A DNA stretch of 64,000 bases from Odobenus rosmarus divergens. Lineage: Eukaryota; Chordata; Mammalia; Carnivora; Odobenidae. Location of the stretch: assembly GCF_000321225.1 (NCBI RefSeq), contig NW_004450465.1, forward strand, positions 1,184,137-1,248,136, written 5' to 3'. The translations under genes and the position numbers were made by a program. The notes below the pieces were generated by a model. The model did no database searches. It worked only from the letters and a program-made list of their open reading frames with translations, and was not told where the DNA came from. Below, in pieces: positions 38,901 through 53,900 of this stretch (position 1 is the stretch's first letter; every line of letters starts with the position of its first letter).

Positions 38901-41900
38901 TGCAAGATTTTATGTGTGAGCATCATTTCAGTTTCCTAAGTGTCCTTAGCTTTTTATCAGATTCTCGAAGATAATCATGACCCCAAAAGCTTTAAGAGTC
39001 ACTGATCTGGTCCAGTCTCTCATTCTACCCATGTGAACAGTGAAAAAAAGTAATTTATCCAAAGTCATAGAACCACTGGGTGGTATATTTTTCTGTTTTA
39101 TTCCCCTTTCTTGTGGCATTTTGACTACCTCGCCTATTGCCAACTTCAATCTTATGTGGACATTCTTTTTCTTGGTACCATCAAACCCAGTTGGTGGCTG
39201 CCTTGGATTACTCAATTGGGATGTGATTGATTATCAAGAGGGCATCCAACACAGAAGCTATCTTCTAGGAGGCTCCAAGGAACTATAAACACTGTTCCAT
39301 TCTTAGGGAGTTTATAATGTAATTGGGAGATAATATATCTAAGGATCAGTAGGAAGCCAGTGCAAAATAGCATATTTCAAGTGTTATATAACTGACCCTA
39401 GAACAACGTGGGGGTGAGGGGTGCTGATGCCCCTGTGCAGCCAAAAAGCCATGTATAACTCTTGACTCCCCAAAAACTTAACAGCCTACTATTAACCTTA
39501 TCAATAGCATAAAGTCAATTAACACATATTGTGTATGTTACATAGTACTATATTCTATATTTTTACAATAAAGTATGTTAGAGAATGGATCATGTAATTA
39601 AGAAAATTATAAGGAAGATACATTTACAGTACAGTATTTATCAAAAAAAGATTCCATGTATAAGTGGACCTACGCAGTTCAAACCCATGTTGCTCAAAGG
39701 TAAATGTGAACTAGAATTCTGGGGAAGGTCTAGGAGACCAGGAAGAACTTGAGTTAGATTTCAAATGCACTTGGGTTTTGATAACTGAAAAGGAATAGAG
39801 TATCTGTGGGGGGAGGAGAGACAAGAGCAACATCAGCTCTCTGTATAATTTGGCCACATTAAGCACTAGCTACATGTAAAATATAGTGTGGACTATCCAA
39901 AGACAATATGGGTCCCGGAAATGAATGATCAATGAATCTATATAAAAGATGGGTATAACATATAAAAACATTAGCCATAAGTAGGTATGAATATATGGCA
40001 TCCCTGTGCATATTATACATAGTCAAAGCTTTCCTTATCAACCTCTACTTAACCACCTTGTCGAATTAACCAATGTCTTCATTTGTTCCTGCTAATTCAG
40101 CTACGAGCTTGTCAAGAGTCAGTTGTGTTCGTTCCCAAATCTTTTTAAGACTTTTATGATTGTTACTGTAATTATGTTATTTAATGTAACATTATATAAA
40201 CTCATGAAATATGAATAAAAAAGAGAAGTGATAGCTATGTTAAATGTTTTTGAAAGACTTGATAAAGCTGAACCACTAAAACATAATTGCTTTTGATGTG
40301 GGGGGTGTGTGTGTGTGTATATACATATATATATTTAATTATATATAATGAAATATTATTCAGACATGAGAAAGAAGAAAATCCTGCTATTTGCAGGAGC
40401 ACAGATAAAATGAGGACATAAGTGAAATCAGGCAGACAGAGAAAGACAAATACCGTATGATTTCACGTTTATACACGGAATCTAGAAAAGTTGAACTCAA
40501 AGAACCAGAGAGTTGAATGTTGGTTGCCAAGGACTGGAGAGTGTAGGAAATATAAGCGGTTGGTCAAAGAGTATAAACTGTCAGCTTTAAGATGAACAGT
40601 TCTGGGGATCTAATGTACAGTGTGGTGATTATAGTTAATAATACTGTATCATATTCTTGAAATTTGCCAAGAGAATAGATCTTAAGTGTTCTCACCACAC
40701 ACGCATGCGTGCACGCACGCACACACACACACCCACACACACCCCACACGCACACACACAAAGGTAACTAGGTGAAATAATGGATGCATTAATTACCTTG
40801 ATTACATACACAATTGCATACACATTATCATACACAAATGCATACACATATTAAATCATATTATACACCTTTTAAAAAATCACACTGTAAAACCTAAATA
40901 TATACAATTTTTATTTGTTAATCATACCTCAATAAAAGTAAGAAGAAAATCTAAAATAACCAGAAGTTTAGGAAATGCAAACAGCTGCCTGGGAAGTGGT
41001 CTTACAAATAAGATGCATGAGAGAATAAAAATTCAAAATGATCTCCATATACAGAAACATCAGGGCAAAGCCAGCTCAAATGGTAAATGTAAAATCTTAT
41101 ATTAGGAGTTTTTGTTGTTGTTGTTGTTGTTGTTTTAAGCCAATGGCACAGATATAAAGACAGAGAAAACCAGGTATGGTAAAAATCTATGGGGAAGGCA
41201 GGGGGCATAAAACTGGACTTTAAAAATTGGTCACACACTCAATATGAATTCTCTGGACAAGCTGCTATTGAAGAGCCCCGTGCCCATACCCTGGGGGACG
41301 TAAGTTTTCTAGGTTGATCGCTCCGTAGGAGGTGCTCTGGACTCATCTCCACTTGAGGCGGAGTTCAAAGGGCTGGTATTGCTTGGCTCCAGAGAGTGAG
41401 CCTAGGACAGTGTCTTTACATGTGTTCCAGATGAAAACGGCAAAGACACCTCCATGTTGTCCGTATTGGACTAGGAGACCCAGTGGTTCCCTACAGGGAA
41501 GCTAATGGCAGCACTGGTCCTCAACATTAAGGGAAACCTTCAATGGCACTTAGGAATGGTTGACAATGAAGCCAGCTGCCTCAGGAGGGTTGAGCTCTGC
41601 ATCAATGGCTATTTATTGAAGCAGAAGTTGGATGGTCATCAGGGATGGAACAGAGGATTTCTGAACAGGGTAGCAGGTTGGACTTGGTTCAGTAACTCTA
41701 ACCTAGACTCACAGTAACAAATGCATTTATGCATAGTAACCCAGTATACCTATAATATATGTATGTATGCATATGACTTACATGTGAGTACAAAACTGAA
41801 AAAACTTTCAAGGAAAAATATTTATCCTTACTCTATTCACTTTGCTCTTTTCTTTCTCTCCTTTCCTTTTCTTTTCTTTCTTTTTTTTAAGCTGGTAAGA

Positions 41901-44900
41901 ACCCACTAAATCAATCTCACCACCCACTGAAGTGTTGTGACCCATAATCTGAAAAACACTGGACTGGAAGATGTTTTGTTTTGTTTTTCCTAGAATACTT
42001 AAGTTGGAACTTTCAACTCTAAAATTCTAAGAATAAAGAAAGCAGATTTTGTCAGCCATGGAGAAAAATCGATGGCTTACTGGGTCGTACAAAGTGGCAA
42101 ATGAAGCCTGTATAACTCCAAATACCTCTAGTACATCATGCTCTCCAGCACTGTTTTTCAGTCTTTGAATGAGCCACAGTAAGATACTGTGGACATTGTG
42201 ACCCAGGACACACCACGCATACGCACACACACACAACTGAAACATACGTCTCATAAAATAACTCCTAGTTTTACTATGTGTGATACCCTCCGATATTCTC
42301 TCTTCTGTTCTATTTCACTGTCAAAAAACTCTCCTACAGGACCCCTCAACTGGTCTCACTACCTTCTAATGAGTAACTATCCAGTTTGAGAACCCTTTCT
42401 CTAGAAAATTGGAGCTGGGCTGAGGAGTGAAGCTCAAGCATGCTTCAGACATTAACTAGGAAACTGGGCTAAGAATGGTTAAATCCTGTTAGGGAAATAC
42501 TTTTGAGAATGGAATTTGTTGGTGCAGAAAACAGTCCTCCAGGGGATTCAGCAGAACATCCAGAATGGCCTTGACAGTAGAGGCCACTTAACTGGTCTGA
42601 GAGGGAGTGGACCAAAAGCCTAATTATAGTACGCTGGAGATATGTGTGGCCTCCTTCCCTCAGCATCCAACCTATCATTCCATGGTTTAATGTTTTCGGG
42701 AGAACCTTAGATTATTTGGAGTCTCCTTTACTAAATATTTTCCTTCATGTTATTTCTTCTAAGCATCATCTCAGAAACAGAACTAGGACGACTCTGCTCA
42801 GGACTCGCGCACGCCTTAAATCTGATTCTAATATTACACCGATTATACCACCTTCTAATGTTGTTTTGTATTTCTGTTTTTCCTATGAGGCTGTGAGCTC
42901 ATTAAGCATGCTGATTGTGTTATTCATCTCTGCGTTCCTGGGAAACTCTGGGTGATCTTTTCAAAATGCAAATACTATCAGTCTCTCTCCTGCTTAATAG
43001 TCTCCATAGCTCCCTATTCCCTTCAGGACAAACGTGAGCTCTGTTATTATGCCTTCCTTGCTCTGAACCTGACCTACCCATCTAGCCTTATCTCTTGCCT
43101 CACAAAGCTTCAGCCTTTCTAAGCAATCCCAGGAATATTTTCTTCTTGCCTCCAAGCCATCACTCAAGTAGCTTCTTGTGGCTTAACCCTTTTCATGCTA
43201 TGTCTTCCCTCCCCTTTGCCAGTCATCACCAATGTGTCCTTCTGAGCTCCTGCAAGAAGCCTTCCCAGACTCCTTCAAAACTGCGTCAAATGTCAAGCTG
43301 GTATTCCTCTAGGCCCCTGGTCCCCACCCCTACCTGCAACACTCACCACTTGGGACTATGCCCTCCTCTGCCTTTCCCACTGGATTGTCCAAGCAGGGCA
43401 GAGCTGTTTGACCCCTAAATCTCTTGTACATGCTTTGCACATAGAAGATACTCAATATGTACATGTTCGGATGAACATACACACACAGTAGGTATCTGAT
43501 AACAGTTGGCCAAGATGAATTGAAATAGCTTCAAAATTTGACCTTAAGAATAACATGATGTCCTAAATCAGGAGGTAAAAAACTTCAGCCTGCTGCCTAT
43601 TTTTGTAAATAAAGTTTTTTGGGGACACAGCCATGACCATTTGTTTAAGTGATGTCTATGACTGCTTTCTTGCTACAATGGCTGAATTGAGTAGTGGAGA
43701 CAGGGACCATAGAGCTGGGAAAGCACCAAATATTTACCATCTGACCCTGTGAAAAAAGTTTGCCAACCCCAATCGGAGACAACAGTCTTTACCTTTGTGC
43801 CACTTCAACCGTTTGAGGAAGACTTATGAAGCCTTCTCAGAAGAATATTTTTAAATGCATCAGGGCGCCCGGGTGGCTTAGTTGGTTAGGCAACTGCCTT
43901 CAGCTCGGGTCATGATCCTGGAGTCCCGGGATCGAGCAGGCTCCCTGCTCAGCAGGGAATCTGCTTCTCCCTCTGACCCTCCCCTCTCTCGTGCTCTCTC
44001 TCTCTCAAATGAATAAATAAAATTTAAAAAAATAAACAAATGCATCAAACAAGATACTTAAGATCAAAAAGGACACCAATTATACTGAAAACAATGACCT
44101 AAACAATAAAGAATTATAATTATGATAATAGAGACACATCTTTGTTAATAGATTAAGTCATAATACCTAGCAATGGATTTAATAACTACAATTATTTCAA
44201 AGTAGTGATAAGCATATGACTGGTACTTTGAGATATGTACAACAGTTGTAATAGGATAAGAACATATCTGTGATTCTATTAGTGACAAAGCCACAGAAAT
44301 TGCTAACACTACTGTGGTTTGTTGACTACATCTATATTTGAAGGGAACATTAAATTTTAGTTGATAAGCTAAGAATGTAATTTTTGTCCAACCAAAGTCC
44401 AAGGACCCCTTGAATTCTATCCATGGACCCCTTGGGAATCTACAGACTGTAGGTTAAACACCCTGCTCTAAGAGAAGAGACATGATCCCATAGATTATCC
44501 AGGGCGAACACAAGAGAGGAGGAGAAAACCTCACACAGAGAAGAGTCTCTAATTCCCTGTCAGTTTTGCAGACTGGTTTTAGGCAGGATTTGCTCTGCAC
44601 TAAAATGCATTGCAGAGGAAAGTCCAAAACCACTAGTCACAGTCAAAAAAAAAGTTGTATTATTTGACCTTGAGCTTTCAGTCTTCTTTATTTATGAATT
44701 GGTTCAACCCAACCAAATGACAAACAGATGGATAGAATGGGGTAATGATAAACTCAGCTGGCAATGTGTCCCAGGCAGGATAACTGGAGAGCACACTTTC
44801 ATTTACAGTTTACAAGTGGCTCCCAATTCTGTTGCACAAGAATTCAATTTATGTGAGCTCCCATCAATCTGACCAGGGATTACATCAGGGGAGCTCATGG

Positions 44901-47900
44901 TAGGAAGGATGGAAGCTTTAAGGGACTGATTTGTAGAACTGTAGGTCAGACTTCTGCAAAAACATTCAGAACCACCCTTCCATTTGAGCCTATGTGGAGG
45001 AACTTGCTGACTCCCAGAATGGCTGGGATCAGGCACCAGTCTGGATGGTGGTTCTAAGATCTTGGATTTGGAAACTAAAGATAAGAAAAAGGAATTTTTT
45101 TGTGAAGCGCCACTTGTAATATGAAATCTCAGCTGACATCAAGTAAGCCCATTCTTGCATATTTCTAATTCTGGTGGTGGTGGTAAGGAAGGCTTATACT
45201 TAAGTGGCGCAACTTCCTAAACACTTCCTTGAAAGGGAAAGGAAGATGTTTTGGTCTTTTTCCCATTCTTCCCTAAATTAATTAATTGTTTAAGAACAAT
45301 TCTTTTTTTTTAGATTTTATTATTTATTTATTTATTTGAGAGAGAGAGAGACAGACAGAGAGTGACGGAGATAGCAAGAAAGAGCACAAGCAGGGAGGAG
45401 AGGGAGAAGCAGGCTCCCCACCGAGCAGGGAGCCCGATGCGGGGCTCGATCCCAGGACCCCGGGATCATGACCTGAGCCGAAGGCAGAGCTTAACCAACT
45501 GAGCCACCCAGGCGCCCCAAGAACAATTCTTTAAATATCTGAAGCTCTGTACTTTTGGGGGCAGGAAAACCAACACAGGGCTACATCACTGTTTAAATAT
45601 TGCAGCTATTTGCCCAATTACTGCTACAAATTCTAGTAAAACACTCTGAAAAAAGTTGGCAATTCACTTACATATTATGAAGAGCTCTAAAACACAAGTT
45701 TATAATTCAATATGAAATAAAATAACAAGGGGAACTTCCAAGTTAGTCTCACATTTTGTATTATTTGAAGCGTTGTCATATACCAATATTCCTTTTATTA
45801 TAAGAAAACAAAAGCAATAAATAACTTGGGATTGGAGGGGAGAAGAGGGAGATGTACATGCAGATCCATGTTGGGTTTTGCCTGGCTTGTATTTCTGCAA
45901 TTGGCAAGGTAGATTGGTTACTGTTGTGGCCTCTGAGGTTAGTGGTTCATTGATCCCCCTACTCCCCGTTCATGCGCTAATACATTTCCATTTCCATGTG
46001 GCTCACAGTAAGGAAAAGAACCAACATAAAAAAAAACTTCCATAAGCTACCTCTCTAAGTACTGTACAGAAAGCTTTCGTCTTCCCAAGCCTCCTGGGGT
46101 AGCCACTGTCATCATCCATACTTTACAGTGGACGAAAGTAGGGCTCAGGGAGCTTGAGGAACTTGTGCAAGGTTCCAGCTAGTTTGGGTATTCTCTAAAT
46201 TCAATCCCATGACTGCCATGTCCAAATGTTCACCAGCACCTATGTGATGTGTGGTATGTTCACCCCAGGCTAGGTGCTATGTTCCACAAAGGGGAGCAAG
46301 TCAAGATGTTGCCCTCATGTTCTGGCAAGGAGGACAGACCTTGGACAAGTAATTAACTACAAGTGTGCTGAGTGTCACAAGTAAATGTTGTAGGTGTACC
46401 TAACCTCATCTGGGGAGGAGGCAGGGGCTCAAAGAAGGCTTCCTAGAGGAGGTTCTTCAGCAGGGGTCCTGAAGGATGAACAAGAGTTAGCTAGGTAAAG
46501 AGGTAGAAGAACTATCCTGGCAGAGAATAGCAAACATAAAGACTTCTAACCAGGAAAGGACGTGGCTCTATACGAAAGCAGAAGAGCTCTATCCCCAAAG
46601 CCGTAATAGTAATGGTTCACACTGATTGAGCACTTTTGTGTGCCCAGAGCTATTCTGTACATTTTGTGTGCATCAACTCATTTAATCTCACAACAACTCC
46701 ATGAGGTAAACAAACTGTTATTCCCATTCTTCTGTCAGAGGCAAAGAGAAGTTAAATAATTCAACTAAGATGACACAGCTTAGAAGTGCTGGGGGGAAGG
46801 GTTGGACCAGGGAGCTAGCTCCAGAGCCGGTGCATTAAATGACCAGTCTATTCTGCCTCACCTTTGTCACGAGAACAGCAATCAGAGTCACTGGGGTTTA
46901 GAGGGCAGACAGTCCAGCCTTATTTTACACATAAGGAAGCTAAGAATTGGAATTGAGCAATTTGTGCCCAAGTTTGAGGCCAGCTCCGAGCTGTGTCTTC
47001 TGATTCCAAATTCGAACAAATTCTAACTTGAAAGATGAAACCAAGAATTGGACTCTAAGTCTCAATTCTTTTTTTATTAAGTTTTTATTTTAATTCCAGT
47101 ATAGTTACCATACAGTGTTTTATTAGTTTCAGGTGTACAATATAGTGATTCAAAAGTTCCATACAACAGCCGGTGCTCATTACAACAGGTGCACACCTTA
47201 ATCCCCATCACTTATTTCACCCATCTCCCCCGCACCTCCCCTCTGGTAACCATCAGTTTGTTCTCTAAAGTCTCAATTCTAAATGAGAAACTTTAACCTT
47301 CATAGGCTGTGACCTTGACCATGAGTCAAATCACATCATCCCTTAAAACTACTCAAGGAAAATCCATAATCCATTCAGCTTCTATTCTGAATCCCAGATT
47401 TCATCTTCATTTTAGTAACAGTCTTTACAAGGTAACTTCCTGTGAGCAAACTAATTAAATTCATTTGTTACTTGCAGATTAAGGAAGAGTTTTTGATGGG
47501 ATGGAAAGACAGATGACTTTGACAAAAATATCAGTTTGTGAAATAATTTTAAAAACCCGCCCAAGTGTGTATGACCTTAAGGTTCTCAAATGAAACCAAT
47601 CGGTAGGCACTGCGATCAGCTTAGAAGCAGCCCTGTGTGAAGATGAATTTGCAAGTCTTATTATGGAAGGCATCTGCAAGGGACCAGGGAATTACTTAAG
47701 CAGAAGGGTGTTAAAGGGAAAAGAGGAGATGCACTGCTTTTTCTCCTTTATTAATATAACTGTGACTGAGATCAACATTTCTTGACCAGTGTCCTTAATA
47801 CACACACAGAAATATTTTGAACTTTCACATGGACTACAAATAAACCAGTGGTGGACTTTTTTATTAAAAAGAGCCACTATCACTCATATATGGAATTTAA

Positions 47901-50900
47901 GAAACAAAACAAACGAGCAAAGGGGGAAAAAAGAGAGAGAGAGAGGCTGGCCAAGAAACAGACTCTTAACTATAGAGAACTGATAGTTGCCAGAGGGGTG
48001 GTGGGTGGGGGGTCGGGTTAGGTGGGTGACAGGGATGAAGGAGGGCACTTGTTGTGATGAGCACTGGGTGATGTATGGAAGGGTTGAATCACTATATTGT
48101 ACACCTGAAATGAACAGTACACTTATGTTAATGAATTGGAATTTGAATAAAAACTTTAAAAAAAACAGCCACTGAAAGCTTTAATCTACCCTTTCCAGCA
48201 ATTGCCAATGCAAAGCTCAAGCAATTTTAACCCATCAGGTCACACAGAAAAACTATACTTAAGTTAAATGAAAACTTTAACCAACCTGATAGATAGCATA
48301 TGTGGGGCATGGCACTCCAAATGGAACATCATATTTTTCCAGGCCTTTGGTTTTCATTGCCACCATAGTATATATTTTTTGCTTATGAGAAAGGCACTTA
48401 CCCTGGGGAAATTCTTAGGCAGAAGGAAGAAAGTTTCTCAGATATTTATAGCCAAAATATTTCAAATCATAGGTAGCTATATTTATGCTTGGTTCTTATT
48501 TTAATAAACAGTAAGTATTGCTGTCCCCAAAGAAATTTTCAGTATCACTTTAGAAAAAAAAAAAAATTCTCCTTCACCTCAAATGCAGGGCTTTTCTGTT
48601 TTCAAAAAGCAGGTAAAAGTTTTAAAAACACTGCAAAATATCTTACAGCCTGTAGGCTTACTTAGAATCTGCCTCTTCAAATCTTTTCTACACTGATTAA
48701 AAATAAAAAAATCTACTCTTAGGAAGCGAATAAATAGCCCCCAGGCCAACTCTGGGGGAGATCAGAAGTTTATGTTCATCTAAAGCTTCATCCTCCCTGA
48801 GCCAGAGACCAAGTCACTGAGAGCACCCCTTCAGGGGTGTCACCCTATGGATGTCCTCCATTTGGGGGAGGCAGAAGCTGGATGAGAAATAAAAAATTTG
48901 CTTGGTCTTAAGCCCATGACTCAAGAGAGCACCATAAATACATAATGTCCACCTGAAATACCAATGAAACTAGGAAATATGCAGTCCGTACCCCCATACT
49001 CTGGTCCAGTATAATTTCCCTGGTTAATCTTTTATCAGCCAGTTAAATACCTCTTTAAAAGCTTTTTAGACAATTTCTTAACAATGCCTTTGATACCATC
49101 ATCCTCATTGAATAAGAAGAACAACTGATGTATAAGCTCCTACCAAGGCAGAGAGAGGGAGGAGAAGCTCATCTTCCAGAGACAGGACTTACAGGAGAAC
49201 TTCCCATTAAGAGGGTTGAAATCTGAGGAAAACTTCTGGCAGGAACCTGATTTCTACAATTTCAGAGTCTTGGCTCGCCAGCCTTCCTCTTGGCTATAAC
49301 AAGAAACTTCGGGCTCACACAAAAACCTGTCCCCAGTGTTTGTGCACACAGGAGGTATCTGGGCAAAAGGAATTTAATATTAACATTAAGCAGACCTTTC
49401 CGGGGAGAATAGAATAATGACTAAAGATCCCCAAAAGCTTTTCACACTGATTGCAATTTCTGATTTAGAGCTCAGAAAGCTCTCTCTAAAGATATCCTGC
49501 AGCACTCACTGGAATGGGATAGGCTCTCAGACGTTTACAGATGAATGCGGGGATTTATTCTGCAGCCAAACATTCAATACCACAACAAGCTGTGAAAGCT
49601 TTCATTCTGGAAGAGCAAATAGCAGCCTAAGATGAAGCTTCAAGGTTCCTTCTCAGCAGGGCTCTGGGCGGGCTGAGTCTACACTTCTACCATCTCAGGA
49701 GGTGGATCACAGACATGAAAGGGATGTAGGGTTCCACAAAAAGAGCACTGGGCTGGAAGTCAGGAGACTTCTGATCTTGATTCTGTCCCCAACCTGTCAT
49801 TTTACCTTGGCAAAGCAACTTAAGCAATTGAGCCTCAATTGCTTTCTTTGTAAAAGGGAAAACGGGGTGTGGAGGGAAGAAAACAAACAGGCATTAAACG
49901 CCTATGATGTAGAAACACTTTGTAAAGACTGTAGCCAACAATTCTGCAACGAGGGCTATAGCAGCTTGCTATTACAGATGAGGACATGGAGGTTCTGAGG
50001 TAAAATCATTTGACCAGAGTTAGATATTCTGGAAGAGATAATAGAGGCAGAGATCCTAGCATGCGGGCTGGAAATGAGGGCAGCTCCCCATTCCACCATG
50101 TTCCAAATAGAACACCAAGATGTCCAAGAACTCTAAATTCAAAGTTAGCTTTCCAGAACACCGTAAAGTTATATTTGTCAAGATAAACAGATTTTTAAAA
50201 AAATTAACAGTTTGTTAGAATGGTATATAATTTTTAAATGTCAATACATAAAAATCTGGGACCTGAGCCCTCAAGTGTTAGAGACTGTTCTGAATGCTAA
50301 AGTGCATTTTTCTTGGTGAAGAAGTATAATTATTAAATGGAGGTCCATAACACCCATATATACCATACACTCTTGTAGGTTTTAACATCTACAAAGCTCT
50401 TTCTCCTGTGTGATTGCAGCTGATCCTCCTGACCACACGCTATAAGGCTGGAAGGTTTTCACCCATATATTGCAGATAAGGACTGGCAGTCAATGCCTGT
50501 GGGGCCCACATCACCCCCCTTTGTCCCACGTTTGGTTTCAGCAGCAGCTGCTATGCGGAAAGTTTCACGTGAGCCCAGATGGGCCTCGTAGAGCCGCATC
50601 TGACCTCAGTCACATGCTGTGCTCACAATCATACCTCCTTCTAGCCCCGGGGACCTGTCCTTAATCTACATGCCAGCAGAGCCTAGAAGTGTGGGAAGTT
50701 ACACCCCTGAAGGAAACTCTCAATCAGCTGAGGAAAACAGGAGCCGGTTGGGTAATGGTTCCTGTCCTTTGGATAGGCAAATTTGAGAGGAATTCTGCAT
50801 ACTTCAGGGACAGCTCAGTGAAGTCAAACCCCCGTAGAAGACCCTGGCGACTGTAGAAGTGACTTTGGAGACACAGTTATACATCCTCCTTCCCGGTCTC

Positions 50901-53900
50901 CCTCTCCCCACCTTCTCATTCCTGCTTCCAAATCAAATAACCGACTTGCATTCAAGCCCTTGTATCAGGCCAGCCTGTGGGGGGACCCCAAACTCTGAGA
51001 GGCACTGAGGTTTCAGGACAGGAAGTGACTCGCGCAGGGCCCAGGGCCAGCAGGTGGTGGTGGCAGAGTTTTCTTCCAGTTCTTCTGGTTCTAAACTCAA
51101 TGAATCCCTTTCATCGTCCACAATCAGTGGTGCACACAGGTTAAGAAACTGCAATTTCTAACTTTTGCCAATATGCCAGGCTTAAAACCAGTTTTCAAAA
51201 TACATGTTTTAGCACAAAATTAAAAATAAATGATAACCATCATCTTTGCTGGGGGTTACGCAGATAGTCTGCTGGGCTACCATGAAAAATTTTGCATTTC
51301 CCCAAATTGCAAAGTATTACATTTTGCTTTGCTGGTGCTAGACAAGTGCATTAGAAATGTCAAGTTTCACACGGAGTTTTAGGGATGAGCAAGCTGAAAT
51401 TTTAGGACTTGCAGTGTTTCGTGTTTAACTACTACTGGAAGCAGGATTAGAATCTTTTCTATCCCAGGCACACTCCAGCTTTGCCTACCAAATTTGTTCA
51501 ATGGCGGGTTTGTAGATTATCCTCAATGATGAGCATCGGTCTGGAGCTTTGCAGTGAGCATCTTTATTCCCCCTCATTTTCCCAGCATCTGTTCTTCCCT
51601 TTTTCTTTAATAGCACCACAATTTTCCTTGGATGAACCAACCCTTCTGAACTCCCTCAATCCACGTACTTCAGGGGTAAATGAACCACCAGGCCTTAGTT
51701 CCAGAGCTCAGAATATGAACAAATCCCTGATCAATTAGTGTAGCCTCTTCCCTGGCCACAGTGATTGGCTCAGAGATGAGGAACCCAAGCCTGGCCATTA
51801 GAGTGGACAATGAGACTCCAATGGGTCCACTGAGAAATATCCACTCTTTTCCAGTGGGGAGTTATACTAGTAGATGGCAAGTCTTCGGTGCCTGGCGGCC
51901 ATCTTGCCACCACATCAGAAAAGCCTGCTTGAAAATGTAGCCAATAAAGGGGAAAGCAGAGCACAGAGATGGATGGAGACAAATGGCTGCTTTGGCACAG
52001 ATGAGCTCTTCCCTGAACCTAGATTTGCCTGGGACTTGAGAGTCCCAGGAGCCACTACATTACTGCCTCATCTTCCAGCCTTCTGCCACCTGCAAGTCAA
52101 CAAGTCCTGCCTGAAATGAGCCCTGTCCTCAAGCATTAAAGGGACTCAGTGTAGCACTTCTCTGAAGAAACACGTATCTATTTTTGACCACAGAGAAGGA
52201 GGCAAGGAAGTCAAGACACAGAGCAGGGCTAATCAAAATCCTGGCAGAATCATTTGGTCCCAGCTTCAGAGAGCCTAAGGAATGGGGTGCTGAACTAGTC
52301 TCTTTATGAATCCATGAAGCAGCAGGCCTTAGACAAATGCCACCACCTTTAATGGAGGGAACGCTAACTCCACAGACGTCACGTGCATCAGCCTGGTGCT
52401 CCGGTTCTCATTCCAACTGCAGCTGGAGTTCAGAGGAGAGGCCTTAGATTAGGAATTCCTTTTGCTTGGTGTGTGCATGTATGTGTGTGAATGTGTGTGG
52501 GGGGGGATGTGTGCATTGTTTTTGTTTTGTTTTGTTTGTGTATTTCTGCTTATAATTACATAGTGGCATTGAGAATCCATGTTTTCCTATCTGTAAGCTT
52601 TTGTTAGAATTCCTCATCCCTCTTCTACCTTTTGATAAGCTGAATAATGAGAACTGGAGAGGTAGAGAGAGAAAAAAAGCAGAAACCAAACCAAGACACC
52701 TGCCCCACAGCAATAAGGATGTGGAGGAAACAATGACTTATATTTGTTTCCCCCCCGCTCAAGAAAAATCACCATCAAATATTTACTTCAAGTATAATGT
52801 TCCAAAGCCAGGGGGACAAGTTTCAAGCTTGAAATGCGGGCAGGGTTGTTGGCAATGATGCCTAGGGAGTTTTCAGAGCCTGGGACAGTCCTGATGGTAG
52901 AGGAAATGAGGAAGAGGTAAGGTGAGTGTCTACCAGATGAGGTTCACCAGATGATCTGGCTCTGAAGAGGTGTGGGGAGAGGTGCTGGCCCAGGGACAGA
53001 GTACAGATATAGGTCTTTAAGCCTTTGTCATCTCTTAAACACACATTCCGAGGAGATGACACTCCATGCAGTATTCTGTCATGCTTGGAATACCTGAGGT
53101 TGATACATATGGCTTTTGAGTGTGACACACAAACTTACCTGATGAATTCTACAGAATAGTACTGAATGGGGGAGCTTCCTTCACTCTTTCCAGGTTTCCA
53201 AGACAGGGCCACCTCAGAATCAGAGACCACAGTGACGTGCGGCTGCTGGGGCGCTGTTGGAGGCAGGCAGGAATCTAGGCGGGACAGCAAACACCTAGAG
53301 TTGGCTGTGGTCTTGTTGCTGGGGATGTTTAATATATAAAAAGCACGTGTGCTTCCTACAGCTAAAAACATCTCTATTCAGAATAGCCTCCAAATCCAAG
53401 CCAAACAAACACAAAAAAATAATCACAACTGGATTTGCCATGTAAGGTTTGAGATAATGAGAGCTGGTCTTCCCTCCTTCCCTCCTTCCCTCAATGCCCT
53501 GGCTGAAACTCTAACTAAATTAAGACATCATTGGCCCTGGGACACACAATGGTGTATACCCTTTAAAACCCTCAACTACACTCCCACCTCCTAGTAACCT
53601 TTCGTCTGTTTGCATGTTAGAATTGAGGAAATTGAAGGAAATTGCAAGGAAAATGAAATGCATAGCATTACTGTCACTCATGCTCCAAGTCGTGTGTGTG
53701 TGTGTGTGCTTGTGTGTGTGTGTGTGTGTGTGTTGCCCCACCCATCAGAATGCGTACCAATGGTAGGATGTTTGGGATATGCCCTCATGCCCTCATGTGT
53801 AAAGATGTAAGAGTCACCCACGATCCTATCACCCCAAGGAAACTGCTGTTACTATTTTCATATCACATCTCCCAGCCTTTACTTATACTATTGCTTATGC

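Larger units (their letters stand above)
35461..53138 (-). other. EGFLAM intron of 17,678 bp
   Basis: It runs from donor GTAAGT at 53138 to the AATAAAG acceptor ending at 35461. It holds four Can-SINEs, two carnivoran L1 3' ends, an older L1 3' end with microsatellites, a Tigger relic, a hAT relic and several MIR and L2 pieces. Stretches such as 37360-38930, 48170-49730 and 50490-52460 show no recognisable repeat or gene. Confidence 0.85.
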
